From contig NZ_JAIUCY010000017.1 in the NCBI RefSeq assembly GCF_020179755.1, forward strand, positions 1 to 58,414: a stretch of 58,414 nt of DNA, in the 5' to 3' direction. Under the pieces are notes generated by a model that did no database searches, had not been told where the DNA came from, and saw only the letters and a program-made list of their open reading frames with translations. Source of the stretch: Herbaspirillum sp. alder98 (GTDB lineage Bacteria; Pseudomonadota; Gammaproteobacteria; Burkholderiales; Burkholderiaceae_D). Below are positions 9,231-19,238 of the stretch, in pieces; position 1 is the stretch's first letter; each line of letters opens with the position of its first letter. The position numbers and the translations under genes were made by a program.

Positions 9231-9279
9231 CCTCCCATCTTTAATTGAAATTCAAACCGTACCGCACCATGCGGGGTGA

Positions 9280-9588
9280 TCAGCCCTTGAGGCTATCCAG
9301 ATCTTCGACATTGATGGTGTCGAGGTTACGGAACAGCACCACCAGAATCGCCAGGCCGATGGCCGACTCGGCCGCCGCTACTGTCAGGATGAAGAACACG
9401 AAAATCTGTCCAGCTGCGTCACCCAGGTAATGCGAGAACGCAATGAAGTTCATGTTCACCGCCAACAGCATCAGTTCGATGGCCATCAGCAGCACGATGA
9501 TGTTCTTGCGATTCAGGAAGATACCGACGACCGAGATCGCGAACAGGATCGCGCCGAGGGTCAGGTAATGAGAGAGCGGAATTGCCAT
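9280..9588 (-). CDS. nuoK: NADH-quinone oxidoreductase subunit K
   Basis: A 102-residue membrane subunit of complex I with three transmembrane helices, homologous to mitochondrial ND4L. The two conserved membrane glutamates appear in [19 protein letters not shown] and in [17 protein letters not shown]. They form part of the proton-conducting axis next to the quinone site. It starts at 9588, 18 bases after the nuoJ stop codon. Size and motifs are standard. Confidence 0.97.
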   Translation of the reverse strand: MAIPLSHYLTLGAILFAISVVGIFLNRKNIIVLLMAIELMLLAVNMNFIAFSHYLGDAAGQIFVFFILTVAAAESAIGLAILVVLFRNLDTINVEDLDSLKG

Positions 9589-9606
9589 GATGTCTTGTCG
9601 CCCTTC

Positions 9607-10269
9607 TTAAGATTGATTGCCGGAGGCCGGGGTGCCGTCGCCGCCGGTCTCGCCAGGCACGCTGGTGGCGCCCGCATTGCGGGTCGACTCGGCCTTCATG
9701 CTGACCAGACGGATACGGTCCGATGCCTTGACCTTGACCGCTTCGGCCGGGTCGAAATACTTGGTGTCCTTGCGACGACGCAGCGTCAGCGCCACGGCGG
9801 CGACGATGGCCACCAGCAGGATCACGGCAGCGATTTCGAAGGCGTACACGTATTCGGTGAAAATCAGCTTGCCCAGCGGCTTGGTCTGGCCGAGCGTGTC
9901 GGAAATGGCCGGGACGCTGGATTCCTTGAAGTTGGCCAGCAGCACCGACGACATCATGATCACGATCACCACGCCGATGGTGGTGGCCAACGGGAAGTAA
10001 CCCCAGAAGCCTTCACGCATCTTGTCGAGGTTGATGTCGAGCATCATCACCACGAACAGGAACAGCACCATCACCGCCCCGACATAGACCAGCACCAGCA
10101 CGATGGCCAGGAACTCCGCCTTGAGCAGCATCCAGATGGCGGCGGCCGCAAAGAACGACAGCACCAGGAACAGGGCCGCGTGGACCGGGTTGCGGGCCGT
10201 GATGACGCGTACGGCGCCGATCACGAGGATCAGCGAGAACACGTAGAACAAGACAGTTTTGAATTCCAT
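9607..10269 (-). CDS. nuoJ: NADH-quinone oxidoreductase subunit J
   Basis: A 220-residue membrane subunit (ND6 homologue) with five hydrophobic segments in residues 1-165. The conserved region reads NPVHAALFLVLSFFAAAAIW, then LVYVGAVMVLFLFVVMML, which carries the pi-bulge helix of ND6 proteins. The C-terminal 50 residues are hydrophilic, Ala/Gly/Thr-rich and poorly conserved. The start at 10269 (MEFKTVLFYVF) is chosen because it begins directly with the first transmembrane helix; the longer frame to 10338 adds an unlikely polar leader. Confidence 0.96.
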   Translation of the reverse strand: MEFKTVLFYVFSLILVIGAVRVITARNPVHAALFLVLSFFAAAAIWMLLKAEFLAIVLVLVYVGAVMVLFLFVVMMLDINLDKMREGFWGYFPLATTIGVVIVIMMSSVLLANFKESSVPAISDTLGQTKPLGKLIFTEYVYAFEIAAVILLVAIVAAVALTLRRRKDTKYFDPAEAVKVKASDRIRLVSMKAESTRNAGATSVPGETGGDGTPASGNQS

Positions 10270-10340
10270 AATCAACCAGAAGTTGGTTTTCTCAGCACCA
10301 GGGCGGCCACATCGGCTGCCCCATCGCGACATTCGCATCC

Positions 10341-10361
10341 GGCCGGCACATCGTGCCGGCC
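10341..10361 (-). other. Intercistronic perfect hairpin (nuoI-nuoJ)
   Basis: GGCCGGCAC (10341-10349) and GTGCCGGCC (10353-10361) form a perfect 9-bp stem with a three-base loop, placed 11 bases beyond the nuoI stop codon on the minus strand. There is no U-run. Probably an mRNA processing or stability element. Confidence 0.5.
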
Positions 10362-10371
10362 ACCTACCGCA

Positions 10372-10860
10372 TCAGCGATAGGCCGCATCGGCGGCGCGCG
10401 CCTCTGCGATGTCCTTCTCGTAACGATCCCCCACGGCCAGCAGCATTTCCTTGGTGTAGTACAGGTCACCGCGCTTTTCACCGTGATACTCGAGAATGTG
10501 GGTCTCGACGATCGAGTCGACCGGGCACGATTCTTCGCAGAAACCGCAGAAGATGCACTTGGTCAGGTCGATGTCGTAGCGGGTGGTGCGGCGCGAACCG
10601 TCATCACGCTGCTCGGACTCGATGGTGATCGCCATGGCCGGGCACACTGCTTCGCACAGTTTGCAGGCGATGCAACGCTCTTCGCCGTTCGGGTAGCGGC
10701 GCAACGCGTGCAGGCCGCGGAAACGCGGCGACATCGGCGTCTTTTCTTCGGGGAACTGCACCGTGATCTTGCGCTTGAACAGGTAGCGGCCAGTCAGGGC
10801 CAAGCCCTTGAACAGCTCCCGAAGCATCAGGCTGCCGAAAAAATCCTTAATAGCTTCCAT
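10372..10860 (-). CDS. nuoI: NADH-quinone oxidoreductase subunit I
   Basis: A 162-residue peripheral-arm subunit (TYKY homologue) that carries clusters N6a and N6b. Both 4Fe-4S motifs are complete: [13 protein letters not shown] and [19 protein letters not shown]. The N-terminal amphipathic region ([20 protein letters not shown]) contacts the membrane arm. It relays electrons from NuoG to NuoB. It starts at 10860, 21 bases after nuoH. Length is normal. Confidence 0.98.
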   Translation of the reverse strand: MEAIKDFFGSLMLRELFKGLALTGRYLFKRKITVQFPEEKTPMSPRFRGLHALRRYPNGEERCIACKLCEAVCPAMAITIESEQRDDGSRRTTRYDIDLTKCIFCGFCEESCPVDSIVETHILEYHGEKRGDLYYTKEMLLAVGDRYEKDIAEARAADAAYR

Positions 10861-10881
10861 GTTTAGCCTCAGCCCTCAATC

Positions 10882-11952
10882 TTATTTCCAGATATTCCAA
10901 GGCGACTGAATCCAGATCGCCACGACCACCAGCCACACCAGGGTCAGCGGAATGAAAACCTTCCAGCCGAGGCGCATGATCTGGTCATAACGGTAGCGCG
11001 GGAAAGAAGCGCGGACCCAGACGAACACCGACAGGAAGAAGAATGTTTTTGCACCCAGCCAGATCCAGCCCGGGATGAAATCGAGCGCCGAGATCGGAGC
11101 CGACCAGCCGCCGAAGAACAGCAGTGCGGTCAGGATCGAGATCAGGATCATGCTGGCGTATTCGGCCAGGAAGAACATCGCGAACGACATGCCCGAGTAT
11201 TCGATCATGTGGCCGGCCACGATTTCGGATTCGCCTTCCACCACGTCGAACGGGTGACGGTTGGTTTCGGCGATGCCCGACACGAAATAGATCACGAACA
11301 CCGGCAGCAGCGGCAGCCAGTTCCAGGACAGGAAGTTCAGGCCCATGTCGTGGAAGGTGCCCTTGGTCTGGGTCAACACGATATCGGTCATGTTCAAGCT
11401 GCCGGTGACCATCAGCACCACCACCAGACAGAAGCCCATCGAGATTTCGTACGACACCATCTGCGCCGACGCCCGCATGGCGCCCAGGAAAGCGTACTTC
11501 GAGTTGGACGCCCAGCCGGCGATGATGACGCCGTAGACTTCCAGGGAAGTGATGGCCATCAGGTACAGCAGACCGGCGTTGACGTTGGCCAGCACATGTT
11601 CAGGCGAGAACGGCACCACCGCCCAGGCCGCCAGCGCGGGCATGATGGTCATCACCGGCGCCAGGTAGAACAGGAACTTGTTGGCCTTGGCCGGGGTGTT
11701 GACCTCTTTGAAGATCAGCTTGACGGCATCGGCGATCGGCTGCAGCAGGCCGGCCGGACCGACACGGTTCGGGCCCAGACGCACGTGCATCCAACCGATC
11801 AGCTTGCGCTCCCAGTAGGTCATGTAGGCCACGCAGATCAGCAGCGGCACCATCACCACCAGGATCTTGACCAGGGTCCACACCAGGGTGAACAGGCTCG
11901 GACCCAGCAGTGCCGGACCGGCCGAGTTGATATGGGCGATCAGCTGATCCAT
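10882..11952 (-). CDS. nuoH: NADH-quinone oxidoreductase subunit H
   Basis: A 356-residue membrane subunit (ND1 homologue) with eight or nine transmembrane helices that forms the quinone-entry chamber together with NuoB and NuoD. Conserved stretches include [19 protein letters not shown], the loop [19 protein letters not shown] with its acidic residues, and [18 protein letters not shown]. The ATG overlaps the nuoG stop by one base (TAATG), so translation is probably coupled. Standard length. Confidence 0.98.
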   Translation of the reverse strand: MDQLIAHINSAGPALLGPSLFTLVWTLVKILVVMVPLLICVAYMTYWERKLIGWMHVRLGPNRVGPAGLLQPIADAVKLIFKEVNTPAKANKFLFYLAPVMTIMPALAAWAVVPFSPEHVLANVNAGLLYLMAITSLEVYGVIIAGWASNSKYAFLGAMRASAQMVSYEISMGFCLVVVLMVTGSLNMTDIVLTQTKGTFHDMGLNFLSWNWLPLLPVFVIYFVSGIAETNRHPFDVVEGESEIVAGHMIEYSGMSFAMFFLAEYASMILISILTALLFFGGWSAPISALDFIPGWIWLGAKTFFFLSVFVWVRASFPRYRYDQIMRLGWKVFIPLTLVWLVVVAIWIQSPWNIWK

Positions 11953-14282
11953 TACGCTTTCTCCACTACGATTGCGCCGAACATGCCGCCCAGTGCTGCG
12001 GTCGAGGCGTGGCTGGCAGCAACGCGAACCACGTTCGCAGGCAGTTTCTTGTCGATACCGGCGGTCAGTTGCACACTGCCCTGCCCTTGCTTGACGGTCA
12101 CGCGGTCACCGGCGAGCACGCCCAGCTTTTCAGCCAGCGCGGCCGGCAGCCATGCCTTGGGCGCCTGGCCGTCGGCAGTTTCCTGCAGCGGCGGCGAACG
12201 GCGGGCAACCGGGTCGGCCGCGTAGATCGGCACGTCGGCCACACGTTCCAGGGCGCCCGCCGCAGCCGGGGCCGCAGCTTGCGGTTGCAGCGTGGCGATG
12301 TTGTTCAGGCTGGCCGACAGGTCGGTCTGCTTGCCCAGCAGTTCGTCGCGGATCGATTCCGAAGTCTCGTAGTCGAAATTGGGCAGTTCCAGCAAGTTGC
12401 CCAGCACGCGCAGCACCTTCCAGCCCGGACGCGCATCGCCCTGCGGCTTGACGGTACCGTTGAAGCTCTGGGCGCGGCCTTCGGCGTTGACGAAGGTGCC
12501 GGAGGTTTCGGTGAAGGGCGCGATCGGCAGCAACACGTCGGCATAGTCGGCGCCGTGCTTGAAGGCCGACATCACCACCACCATCTCGGCCTGCTTCAGT
12601 GCGGCAGCGGCGGCTTGCGGGTTGTAGCTGTCGAGTTCAGGTTCTGCATTGAGCAGCAGGTAGGCCTTGCGCGGTTGGGCGAATGCGTCCAGCGCGTTGG
12701 CGCCACGACCGACGGTCGGCACCGCGTTGGCCAGGTAGCCGCCGACGGCATTGCCGCCTTCGACCAGCACGCCCAGCTTGGCGCCGGTCTGTTCGGCAAT
12801 CCATTGTGCTGCTGCGTGCAGTTGCGAGGCTTGCGGGTGTTGCAGGGCGGTGTTGCCCAGGAACACGCCACGGCCTTCGCCCGACAGCAGGGTCGCAGCG
12901 GTAGCACGTGCGGCGTCGGAGACGGTCGCGCCGGCGAACGCTGCCGGTGCGGCTACGCCCTTGGACTCGGCCACGGCCACGGCGACTTCGGCCAACGCTG
13001 CCAGCCAGGCCGATGGTGCGGCCACGATCTTGCTGGCCAGCGGCAGCAGCAGGTCGTCGTCGGTGGCGTGCAGCACGCTGATCTTGGCGCCGCTCTTGGC
13101 CGATTGGCGCAGGCGTGCGGTCAGCAGCGGATGATCCTTGCGCAGGAAGGAACCGATCACGAAGACCCGGTTCAATTCGGCGAATTCGTTGATCGACATG
13201 CCCAGCCATGGCTTGATCTGGCCATCCAGCGCAAAGTCGGACTGGCGCAGGCGGAAGTCGACGTTGTCGGAACCGACACCGCGCACCAGCTTCTGCAGCA
13301 GGTTCAGTTCTTCCAGCGTGGAGTACGGGGTACCCAGCGCGGCGATCGATTCGGCGCCGTGCTCATGACGGATGTTGCGCAGGCCGTGGGCGACGTATTC
13401 GAGGGCGGTCTGCCAATCGACTTCCTGCCACTTGCCGTCCTGCTTGAGCATCGGCTTGGTCAGGCGCTCTTCGCTGCCCAGTGCCTCGTACGAGAAACGG
13501 TCCTTGTCCGAGATCCAGCATTCGTTGACGTCGTCGTTCTCGAGCGGCAGCACGCGCATGACGCGGCCGTTCTTGACCTGCACCGTCAGGTTGGCGCCGA
13601 CGCTGTCGTGCGGGCTCACCGACTTGCGACGCGACAGTTCCCAGGTACGGGCGCTGTAGCGGAATGGCTTGGAGGTCAGGGCACCCACCGGGCACAGGTC
13701 GATCATGTTGCCCGACAGTTCGGAGTCGACCGTCTTGCCCACGAAGGTGGTGATCTCGGAATGCTCGCCACGACCCAGCATGCCCAGTTCCATCACGCCG
13801 GCCACTTCCTGGCCGAAGCGCACGCAACGGGTGCAGTGGATGCAGCGGTTCATTTCCTTCATCGAGATCAGCGGACCGACGTTCTTCGGTTCCACCACGC
13901 GCTTTTCTTCTTCGTAGCGCGAGGTCGAGCCGCCGTAGCCGACCGCCAGATCCTGCAGCTGGCATTCGCCGCCCTGGTCGCAGATCGGGCAATCCAGCGG
14001 GTGATTGATCAGGAGGAATTCCATCACGCCCTTCTGGGCCTTGATTGCCTTGTCGCTAGCGGTGCGCACGATCATGCCGGCGGTCACCGGCGTGGCGCAG
14101 GCAGGCAGCGGCTTCGGCGCCTTTTCGACGTCGACCAGGCACATGCGGCAGTTGGCCGCGATGGACAGTTTCTTGTGATAGCAGAAGTGAGGGATGTACG
14201 TGCCGAGTCTGTTGGCAGCGTCCATGACCATGCTGCCTTCCTGCACTTCAACCTTCTTGCCGTCTATTTCGATTTCAACCAT
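11952..14282 (-). CDS. nuoG: NADH-quinone oxidoreductase subunit G
   Basis: A 776-residue peripheral-arm subunit. The N-terminal ferredoxin-like domain holds cluster N1b ([15 protein letters not shown] plus CATP) and the next domain holds N5 and N4 ([43 protein letters not shown]). The remainder is a molybdopterin-oxidoreductase-like domain that no longer binds a cofactor. The extra N7 cluster of E. coli NuoG is missing: at its position the protein reads [10 protein letters not shown], with no cysteines. That is common outside enterobacteria. The central part (about 430-600) is Ala-rich and variable. The stop overlaps the nuoH start. Confidence 0.97.
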   Translation of the reverse strand: MVEIEIDGKKVEVQEGSMVMDAANRLGTYIPHFCYHKKLSIAANCRMCLVDVEKAPKPLPACATPVTAGMIVRTASDKAIKAQKGVMEFLLINHPLDCPICDQGGECQLQDLAVGYGGSTSRYEEEKRVVEPKNVGPLISMKEMNRCIHCTRCVRFGQEVAGVMELGMLGRGEHSEITTFVGKTVDSELSGNMIDLCPVGALTSKPFRYSARTWELSRRKSVSPHDSVGANLTVQVKNGRVMRVLPLENDDVNECWISDKDRFSYEALGSEERLTKPMLKQDGKWQEVDWQTALEYVAHGLRNIRHEHGAESIAALGTPYSTLEELNLLQKLVRGVGSDNVDFRLRQSDFALDGQIKPWLGMSINEFAELNRVFVIGSFLRKDHPLLTARLRQSAKSGAKISVLHATDDDLLLPLASKIVAAPSAWLAALAEVAVAVAESKGVAAPAAFAGATVSDAARATAATLLSGEGRGVFLGNTALQHPQASQLHAAAQWIAEQTGAKLGVLVEGGNAVGGYLANAVPTVGRGANALDAFAQPRKAYLLLNAEPELDSYNPQAAAAALKQAEMVVVMSAFKHGADYADVLLPIAPFTETSGTFVNAEGRAQSFNGTVKPQGDARPGWKVLRVLGNLLELPNFDYETSESIRDELLGKQTDLSASLNNIATLQPQAAAPAAAGALERVADVPIYAADPVARRSPPLQETADGQAPKAWLPAALAEKLGVLAGDRVTVKQGQGSVQLTAGIDKKLPANVVRVAASHASTAALGGMFGAIVVEKA

Positions 14283-14356
14283 GGCTGTTTGCCCAAGCTA
14301 AATATTCTTTCAATGATGACCGGTGGCGCCTGCCGCCAGTCATCCCCTGCCCTGGT

Positions 14357-15652
14357 TCAGATGTAGGCCGGAACCAGGCAGTGTTTATGCTCGATGTGGT
14401 ATTCGAACTCTTCGCGGAAATTCTTGATGAACGCGCGCACCGGCATCGCCGCGGCATCCCCGAGCGCACAGATCGTACGCCCCTGGATGTTGTCGGCCAC
14501 CGAATTGAGCACGTCCAGGTCTTCCAGCTTGCCGTGACCGCTTTCGATCCGTTCGACCATGCGGTACATCCAGCCCGTGCCTTCACGGCATGGAGTGCAC
14601 TGACCGCAGGACTCTTCGAAGTAGAAGTACGACAGGCGCAGCAGCGACTTGACCATGCAGCGGGTCTCGTCCATCACGATCACCGCGCCCGAGCCCAGCA
14701 TCGAGCCGGCCTTGGCGATGGCGTCGTAGTCCATCGTGGTGTCCATCATCACGTCGCCGCGAATCACCGGCGCCGACGATCCACCCGGGATCACGGCCTT
14801 GATCTTCTTGCCGCCGCGCATGCCGCCGGCCAATTCCAGCAAGGTCGAGAACGGCGTGCCCAGCGGGATTTCGTAGTTGCCCGGACGCTCGACGTCACCC
14901 GAGATCGAGAAGATCTTGGTGCCGCCGTTGTTGGGCTTGCCCATCTCGGCGTACGCCTGCGCGCCGATCTTGAAGATGAACGGCACCGCCGCGAAGGTCT
15001 CGGTGTTGTTGATCGTGGTCGGCTTGCCGTACAGGCCGAAACTGGCCGGGAACGGCGGCTTGAAGCGCGGCTGGCCCTTCTTGCCTTCGAGCGACTCCAG
15101 CAACGCGGTTTCTTCGCCGCAGATGTAGGCGCCGTAACCGTGGTGGGCGTGCAACTGGAAACTGAAACCGGTGCCCAGGATGTTGTCGCCCAGGAAGCCG
15201 GCAGCGCGGGCTTCTTCCAGCGCTTCCTCAAATACTTCGTAGGCCGAGAAGATCTCGCCGTGGATGTAGTTGTAGCCGACCGTGATGCCCATTGCGTAAC
15301 CGCCGATGATCATGCCTTCGATCAGCGCGTGCGGGTTGTAGCGAATGATGTCGCGGTCCTTGAAGGTGCCCGGTTCGCCTTCGTCGGTGTTGCAGACGAG
15401 GTATTTCTGGCCCGGGAACTGGCGTGGCATGAAGCTCCACTTCAGGCCGGTCGGGAAACCCGCACCGCCACGACCGCGCAGGCCGGAGGCCTTGAGTTCG
15501 GCGATGACCTGTTCGGGCGTGATGTTGTCATTGAGGATGCGCTTGAGCGACTCGTAGCCGCCGCGCTTGACGTAATCCTCGAGGTGCCAGTTCTCGCCAT
15601 TGAGATCGGCGAGGATCAGCGGCTTGATGTGACGATCGTGCAGGCAGGTCAT
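14357..15652 (-). CDS. nuoF: NADH-quinone oxidoreductase subunit F
   Basis: A 431-residue NADH- and FMN-binding subunit where electrons enter complex I. The NADH/FMN site is seen as [16 protein letters not shown] and [15 protein letters not shown], with [21 protein letters not shown] following. Cluster N3 is bound by [14 protein letters not shown] plus a cysteine near the C-terminus. The start at 15652 ([14 protein letters not shown]) overlaps the nuoE stop by four bases (ATGA), so translation is coupled and the longer upstream frame is not real. Together with NuoE and NuoG it makes the NADH dehydrogenase module. Confidence 0.98.
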   Translation of the reverse strand: MTCLHDRHIKPLILADLNGENWHLEDYVKRGGYESLKRILNDNITPEQVIAELKASGLRGRGGAGFPTGLKWSFMPRQFPGQKYLVCNTDEGEPGTFKDRDIIRYNPHALIEGMIIGGYAMGITVGYNYIHGEIFSAYEVFEEALEEARAAGFLGDNILGTGFSFQLHAHHGYGAYICGEETALLESLEGKKGQPRFKPPFPASFGLYGKPTTINNTETFAAVPFIFKIGAQAYAEMGKPNNGGTKIFSISGDVERPGNYEIPLGTPFSTLLELAGGMRGGKKIKAVIPGGSSAPVIRGDVMMDTTMDYDAIAKAGSMLGSGAVIVMDETRCMVKSLLRLSYFYFEESCGQCTPCREGTGWMYRMVERIESGHGKLEDLDVLNSVADNIQGRTICALGDAAAMPVRAFIKNFREEFEYHIEHKHCLVPAYI

Positions 15653-16140
15653 TTCTTCAGTTCCTCCAGCAGTGCGTCGATCTTGTCGTCCGACATCCAG
15701 CTGCACATGCGATGGTTGTTGACCAGCATGACAGGTGCATCGCCACAGGCGCCCATGCACTCGCCTTCCATCAGGGTGAACTGGCCATCCTCGGTGGTCT
15801 CGCGGTAGTTCACGCCCAGCTTGTGCTTCAGATGATGGGCTGCACGCTCGCCACCCGACAGCAGGCAAGGCAGGTTGGTGCAGACCGTGATCTTGTGCTT
15901 GCCGACCGGGCTGGTGTTGAACATGTTGTAGAAGGTCGCGACCTCCTGCACCGCCACCGCAGGCATACCGATGTAATCGGCAATCTCCTGCTGCAGTTCG
16001 GCCGGCAACCAGCCGTGTTCAACCTGGGCGATGCGCAGTGCGGACATGACCGCAGACTGGCGCTGGTCGTCCGGATACTTCGCGAGTTCGCGATCGATCT
16101 TCTTCAGAGTTTCTTGACTTAACAACATATCGTTGGCCAT
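15649..16140 (-). CDS. nuoE: NADH-quinone oxidoreductase subunit E
   Basis: A 163-residue thioredoxin-like 2Fe-2S subunit that carries cluster N1a next to the FMN of NuoF. The four ligand cysteines are visible in [10 protein letters not shown] and [15 protein letters not shown]. The N-terminal helical region ([20 protein letters not shown], then [20 protein letters not shown]) is typical. An alternative start four codons later (MLLSQETL) is possible. The stop overlaps the nuoF start by four bases. Confidence 0.97.
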   Translation of the reverse strand: MANDMLLSQETLKKIDRELAKYPDDQRQSAVMSALRIAQVEHGWLPAELQQEIADYIGMPAVAVQEVATFYNMFNTSPVGKHKITVCTNLPCLLSGGERAAHHLKHKLGVNYRETTEDGQFTLMEGECMGACGDAPVMLVNNHRMCSWMSDDKIDALLEELKK

Positions 16141-16222
16141 CCATGCGCATTATGCTGCGCGGTGTTATTGGATATTCCCCAAACCCGGACGGTCCTTTGC
16201 GAGGACCCTCCGTTACTCGACA

Positions 16223-17476
16223 TCAACGGTCGATTTCACCAAACACGATGTCCTGCGTTCCGATGATCGTGACCGCATCGGCAATCATGTGACCCTTGGC
16301 CATTTCGTTGAGGGCTTGCAAGTGCGCAAAGCCGGGAGCACGAATCTTCAGGCGGTAAGGCTTGTTGGCGCCATCCGAGACCAGGTAGATGCCGAACTCG
16401 CCCTTCGGGTGCTCGACCGCGGCATACGCTTCGCCTGGCGGCACGCGGAAGCCTTCGGTGAACAGCTTGAAGTGGTGGATCAGGTCTTCCATGTTGGACT
16501 TCATTTCAGTCCGCTTCGGAGGTGCAATCTTGTGGTTGTCGGTGATGACCGGGCCCGGATTGTTGCGCAGCCATTCGACGCATTGCTTGATGATGCGGTT
16601 GGACTGGCGCATTTCGGCCACGCGCACCAGGTAGCGGTCGTAGCTGTCGCCGTTCTTGCCCACCGGGATATCGAAATCGAGCAGGTCGTAGACTTCGTAG
16701 GGCTGCTTCTTGCGCAGATCCCATTCGACGCCCGAGCCACGCAGCATCGGACCCGAGAAGCCCATCGCCAATGCGCGCTCCGGCGACACCACGCCGATGC
16801 CGACCAGACGCTGTTTCCAGATGCGGTTGTCGGTCAGCAGGGTTTCGTATTCGTCGACATAGGTCGGGAAACGATTGGTGAAGTCTTCGATGAAGTCCAG
16901 CAGCGAACCCTGACGGTTTTCGTTCAGGGAGCGGATCGCCTTTTCGTTACGCACGATCGATGCCTTGTACTGCGGCATGCTGTCAGGCAGGTCACGATAG
17001 ACGCCGCCCGGGCGGTAGTAGGCGGCGTGCATGCGCGCGCCGGATACCGCTTCGTAACAGTCGAACAGGTCTTCACGTTCGCGGAAGGCATACAGCAGCA
17101 CGCCCATGGCGCCGACGTCGAGCGCGTGCGCGCCGATCCACATCAGGTGGTTCAGCAGACGGGTGATCTCGTCGTACATCACGCGGATGTACTGCGCCCG
17201 CAGCGGCACTTCGAGGCCCAGCAGACGCTCGATGGCCAGCACGTAACCGTGCTCGTTGCTCATCATCGAGACGTAGTCGAGGCGATCCATGTAGGGCACC
17301 GACTGCAGGTAGGTCTTTTGCTCGGCCAGCTTCTCGGTGCCACGGTGCAGCAGGCCGATGTGCGGGTCGGCACGCTGGATGACTTCGCCATCGAGCTCCA
17401 GCACCAGACGCAGCACGCCGTGCGCGGCCGGGTGCTGGGGACCGAAGTTCAGCGTGTAGTTTTTAATCTCAGCCAT
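16223..17476 (-). CDS. nuoD: NADH-quinone oxidoreductase subunit D
   Basis: A 417-residue 49-kDa-type subunit that forms the quinone-binding pocket with NuoB. The key N-terminal loop [20 protein letters not shown] holds the quinone-contacting His, and [15 protein letters not shown] and [15 protein letters not shown] follow. It is a separate gene from nuoC, unlike the fused nuoCD of E. coli. The ATG overlaps the nuoC stop by one base (TAATG), which implies coupled translation. Length is normal. Confidence 0.98.
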   Translation of the reverse strand: MAEIKNYTLNFGPQHPAAHGVLRLVLELDGEVIQRADPHIGLLHRGTEKLAEQKTYLQSVPYMDRLDYVSMMSNEHGYVLAIERLLGLEVPLRAQYIRVMYDEITRLLNHLMWIGAHALDVGAMGVLLYAFREREDLFDCYEAVSGARMHAAYYRPGGVYRDLPDSMPQYKASIVRNEKAIRSLNENRQGSLLDFIEDFTNRFPTYVDEYETLLTDNRIWKQRLVGIGVVSPERALAMGFSGPMLRGSGVEWDLRKKQPYEVYDLLDFDIPVGKNGDSYDRYLVRVAEMRQSNRIIKQCVEWLRNNPGPVITDNHKIAPPKRTEMKSNMEDLIHHFKLFTEGFRVPPGEAYAAVEHPKGEFGIYLVSDGANKPYRLKIRAPGFAHLQALNEMAKGHMIADAVTIIGTQDIVFGEIDR

Positions 17477-18072
17477 TATTTGATCCCGTAGTTTTCTTCA
17501 CGAATGATGCGCGGCGTGATTTCGCGCGGCTCGATCGTTACGGGTTGATAAATGACGCGCTTCTGCTCGGGGTCGTAACGCATTTCGACATAGCCCGAAA
17601 TCGGGAAGTCCTTGCGGAACGGATGGCCGATGAAGCCATAGTCGGTCAGGATGCGGCGCAGGTCGTTGTGACCATCGAACAGGATGCCGTAGAAGTCGAA
17701 CGCTTCGCGCTCGTACCAGCCGGCCGAGTTCCAGATGCCATCGACCGATGCCACGATCGGCAGGTCGTCGTCAGGCGCAAACACGCGCACACGCACGCGC
17801 CAGTTGTGCGAGATCGACAGCAGGTGCGACACCACGGCAAAGCGCGGGCCTTCCCAGACGCCATCACCGTAGGTCGAGTAATCGACGCCAGCCAGGTCCT
17901 GCAACTGTTCGAAACGGGTATCGGCATGATCGCGCAGCACGCGCATGGCGGACAGGTAGTCGGCGGCCTTGACCACCACGGTGACCTCGCCCAGCGCCAC
18001 CGTCAGGTTCTGCAGGTACCCTCCCAGCGCATTGCGCAGTGCGGCTTCGAGAGTTTCCAATTTTGTTGTCAT
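17476..18072 (-). CDS. nuoC: NADH-quinone oxidoreductase subunit C
   Basis: A 198-residue 30-kDa-type subunit of the hydrophilic connecting module. The family signature is visible as [20 protein letters not shown] followed by [19 protein letters not shown] and ending with [17 protein letters not shown]. It has no redox centre and holds NuoD and NuoB together. It is a separate gene from nuoD, with a one-base overlap. It begins 10 bases after nuoB. Confidence 0.97.
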   Translation of the reverse strand: MTTKLETLEAALRNALGGYLQNLTVALGEVTVVVKAADYLSAMRVLRDHADTRFEQLQDLAGVDYSTYGDGVWEGPRFAVVSHLLSISHNWRVRVRVFAPDDDLPIVASVDGIWNSAGWYEREAFDFYGILFDGHNDLRRILTDYGFIGHPFRKDFPISGYVEMRYDPEQKRVIYQPVTIEPREITPRIIREENYGIK

Positions 18073-18082
18073 TACTGCCCTC

Positions 18083-18559
18083 TCAGCGCGCGATGGTATT
18101 GGTACGCTTGATCTTGTTCTGCAGCTGGATCACGCCATACAGCAGCGCTTCAGCAGTCGGCGGACAGCCCGGCACATAGACGTCGACCGGGACGATGCGA
18201 TCGCAACCGCGCACCACCGAATAGGAATAGTGATAGTAACCGCCGCCGTTGGCGCAGGAGCCCATCGAGATGACCCAGCGTGGCTCGGGCATCTGGTCAT
18301 AGACCTTGCGCAATGCCGGCGCCATCTTGTTGCACAGGGTGCCGGCCACGATCATCAGATCGGACTGGCGCGGCGACGGACGAAACACTGCACCGAATCG
18401 GTCCAGGTCGTAACGCGAAGCGCCCACGTGCATCATCTCGACCGCACAGCAGGCCAGACCAAAGGTCATGGGCCATAACGAGCCGGTACGGGTCCAGTTG
18501 ATTACCTTATCCAGCGAGGTGGTAACAAACCCCTCATTCAATACGCCTTCAATAGACAT
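18083..18559 (-). CDS. nuoB: NADH-quinone oxidoreductase subunit B
   Basis: A 158-residue PSST-type subunit that binds the terminal cluster N2 and hands electrons to ubiquinone. The cluster residues lie in [15 protein letters not shown], in [19 protein letters not shown], and in [17 protein letters not shown]. The length is normal and the whole protein is strongly conserved. The start lies three bases after the nuoA stop. Confidence 0.98.
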   Translation of the reverse strand: MSIEGVLNEGFVTTSLDKVINWTRTGSLWPMTFGLACCAVEMMHVGASRYDLDRFGAVFRPSPRQSDLMIVAGTLCNKMAPALRKVYDQMPEPRWVISMGSCANGGGYYHYSYSVVRGCDRIVPVDVYVPGCPPTAEALLYGVIQLQNKIKRTNTIAR

Positions 18560-18562
18560 GGC

Positions 18563-18922
18563 TTACTCCCAATCCAGGGCACCCTTTTTCCAGATGTACC
18601 AAAACCCGACGGCAAATTCAGCGATGAACACCAGCATCGTGATAAAACCGGGCCAGCCAAGCTCACGCATGGACACACCCCACGGGAAGAAGAACGCGGT
18701 TTCCAGGTCGAACAAAATGAACAGAATAGCGATCAGGTAATAGCGCACATCGAACTTCATGCGCGCGTCTTCGAACGCTTCGAAACCACACTCGTAAGGA
18801 GAGGTCTTCGCGTCGTTCGGCTTGTGCGGACCAAGCAGGCGGCCCAGAACCTGGGGCGCAATACCGACGCCGATACCGACTAAGATAAACAGAAGTACTG
18901 GGAAGTAATTTTCGAGGTTCAC
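18563..18922 (-). CDS. nuoA: NADH-quinone oxidoreductase subunit A
   Basis: A 119-residue membrane subunit (ND3 homologue) with three transmembrane helices. The conserved loop that contacts the quinone cavity is visible as [20 protein letters not shown], followed by [20 protein letters not shown]. It is the first gene of the nuo operon. The start is GTG at 18922 (MNLENYFPV) with GGA five bases upstream; no ATG fits better. The Fur-box-like element described below lies 32-50 bases upstream. Confidence 0.97.
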   Translation of the reverse strand: MNLENYFPVLLFILVGIGVGIAPQVLGRLLGPHKPNDAKTSPYECGFEAFEDARMKFDVRYYLIAILFILFDLETAFFFPWGVSMRELGWPGFITMLVFIAEFAVGFWYIWKKGALDWE

Positions 18923-18953
18923 GATTGTCCGTTTTTACTTTGGTTTAATCGGT

Positions 18954-18972
18954 GGGAATGATTCTCAATATC
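18954..18972 (-). promoter_or_regulatory. Fur-box-like element upstream of nuoA
   Basis: Read on the minus strand the 19 bases are GATATTGAGAATCATTCCC, which match the classical Fur consensus GATAATGATAATCATTATC at 15 of 19 positions by hand alignment. It lies between the tRNA terminator and the nuoA start, the only space available for a dedicated nuo promoter, so a bound repressor would block that promoter. TTGATA (on the minus strand, about 18969-18974) is a possible -35 box that overlaps it. Confidence 0.5.
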
Positions 18973-18991
18973 AATCAGAAACTTCCTCGAC

Positions 18992-19029
18992 AAAAAGCCA
19001 GCTCAGGCGCAAGTCCTTTGCTGGCTTTT
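18992..19029 (-). terminator. Rho-independent terminator after tRNA-Leu
   Basis: On the minus strand AAAAGCCAGC and GCTGGCTTTT form a 10-bp stem with an 18-base loop, and the T-rich run TTTTTG follows. It lies 16 bases after the tRNA 3' end and separates the tRNA transcript from nuoA. Confidence 0.8.
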
Positions 19030-19044
19030 CGTTTCTTTCATTCA

Positions 19045-19129
19045 TGGTGCCGACGACGAGACTCGAACTCGTACAGCTTTCGCCACTACCCCCTCAAGAT
19101 AGCGTGTCTACCAATTTCACCACGTCGGC
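19045..19129 (-). tRNA. tRNA-Leu, anticodon GAG
   Basis: An 85-base tRNA including an encoded CCA end (TGG at 19045-19047 on the plus strand). The acceptor stem is GCCGACG with CGTCGGC and discriminator A. The D arm begins TGGTGAAATTGGTAGACACG, the anticodon loop reads CTTGAGG inside the stem CTATC/GGTAG, there is a long variable arm as expected for leucine, and the T arm contains GTTCGAGTC. It should decode CUC and CUU. It has its own promoter and terminator between secG and nuoA. Confidence 0.97.
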
Positions 19130-19140
19130 CTGAGACTGCA

Positions 19141-19170
19141 ATTGTACCTTCTTTTGTTACTTTTATTCAA
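19141..19170 (-). promoter_or_regulatory. Sigma-70 promoter of tRNA-Leu
   Basis: On the minus strand TTGAAT (19165-19170) and TACAAT (19141-19146) are separated by 18 bases. The -10 box ends 11 bases before the first tRNA base, the distance expected for a start just upstream of the mature tRNA. Confidence 0.7.
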
Positions 19171-19238
19171 TGCACAATCCGTCGAAAACAGCGATTCTTA
19201 TAGCTTTATTTATCCATTGTTCCAGATTCAGCAAAAGA

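Noticed and set aside
3981..15808. Very long plus-strand ORFs opposite nuoN, nuoM, nuoL, nuoG and nuoF (475-785 codons)
   Set aside because: They are exact shadows of conserved nuo genes in GC-rich DNA. Their translations are His/Gln/Arg/Asp-rich with no recognisable domain, and they lack ribosome-binding sites.
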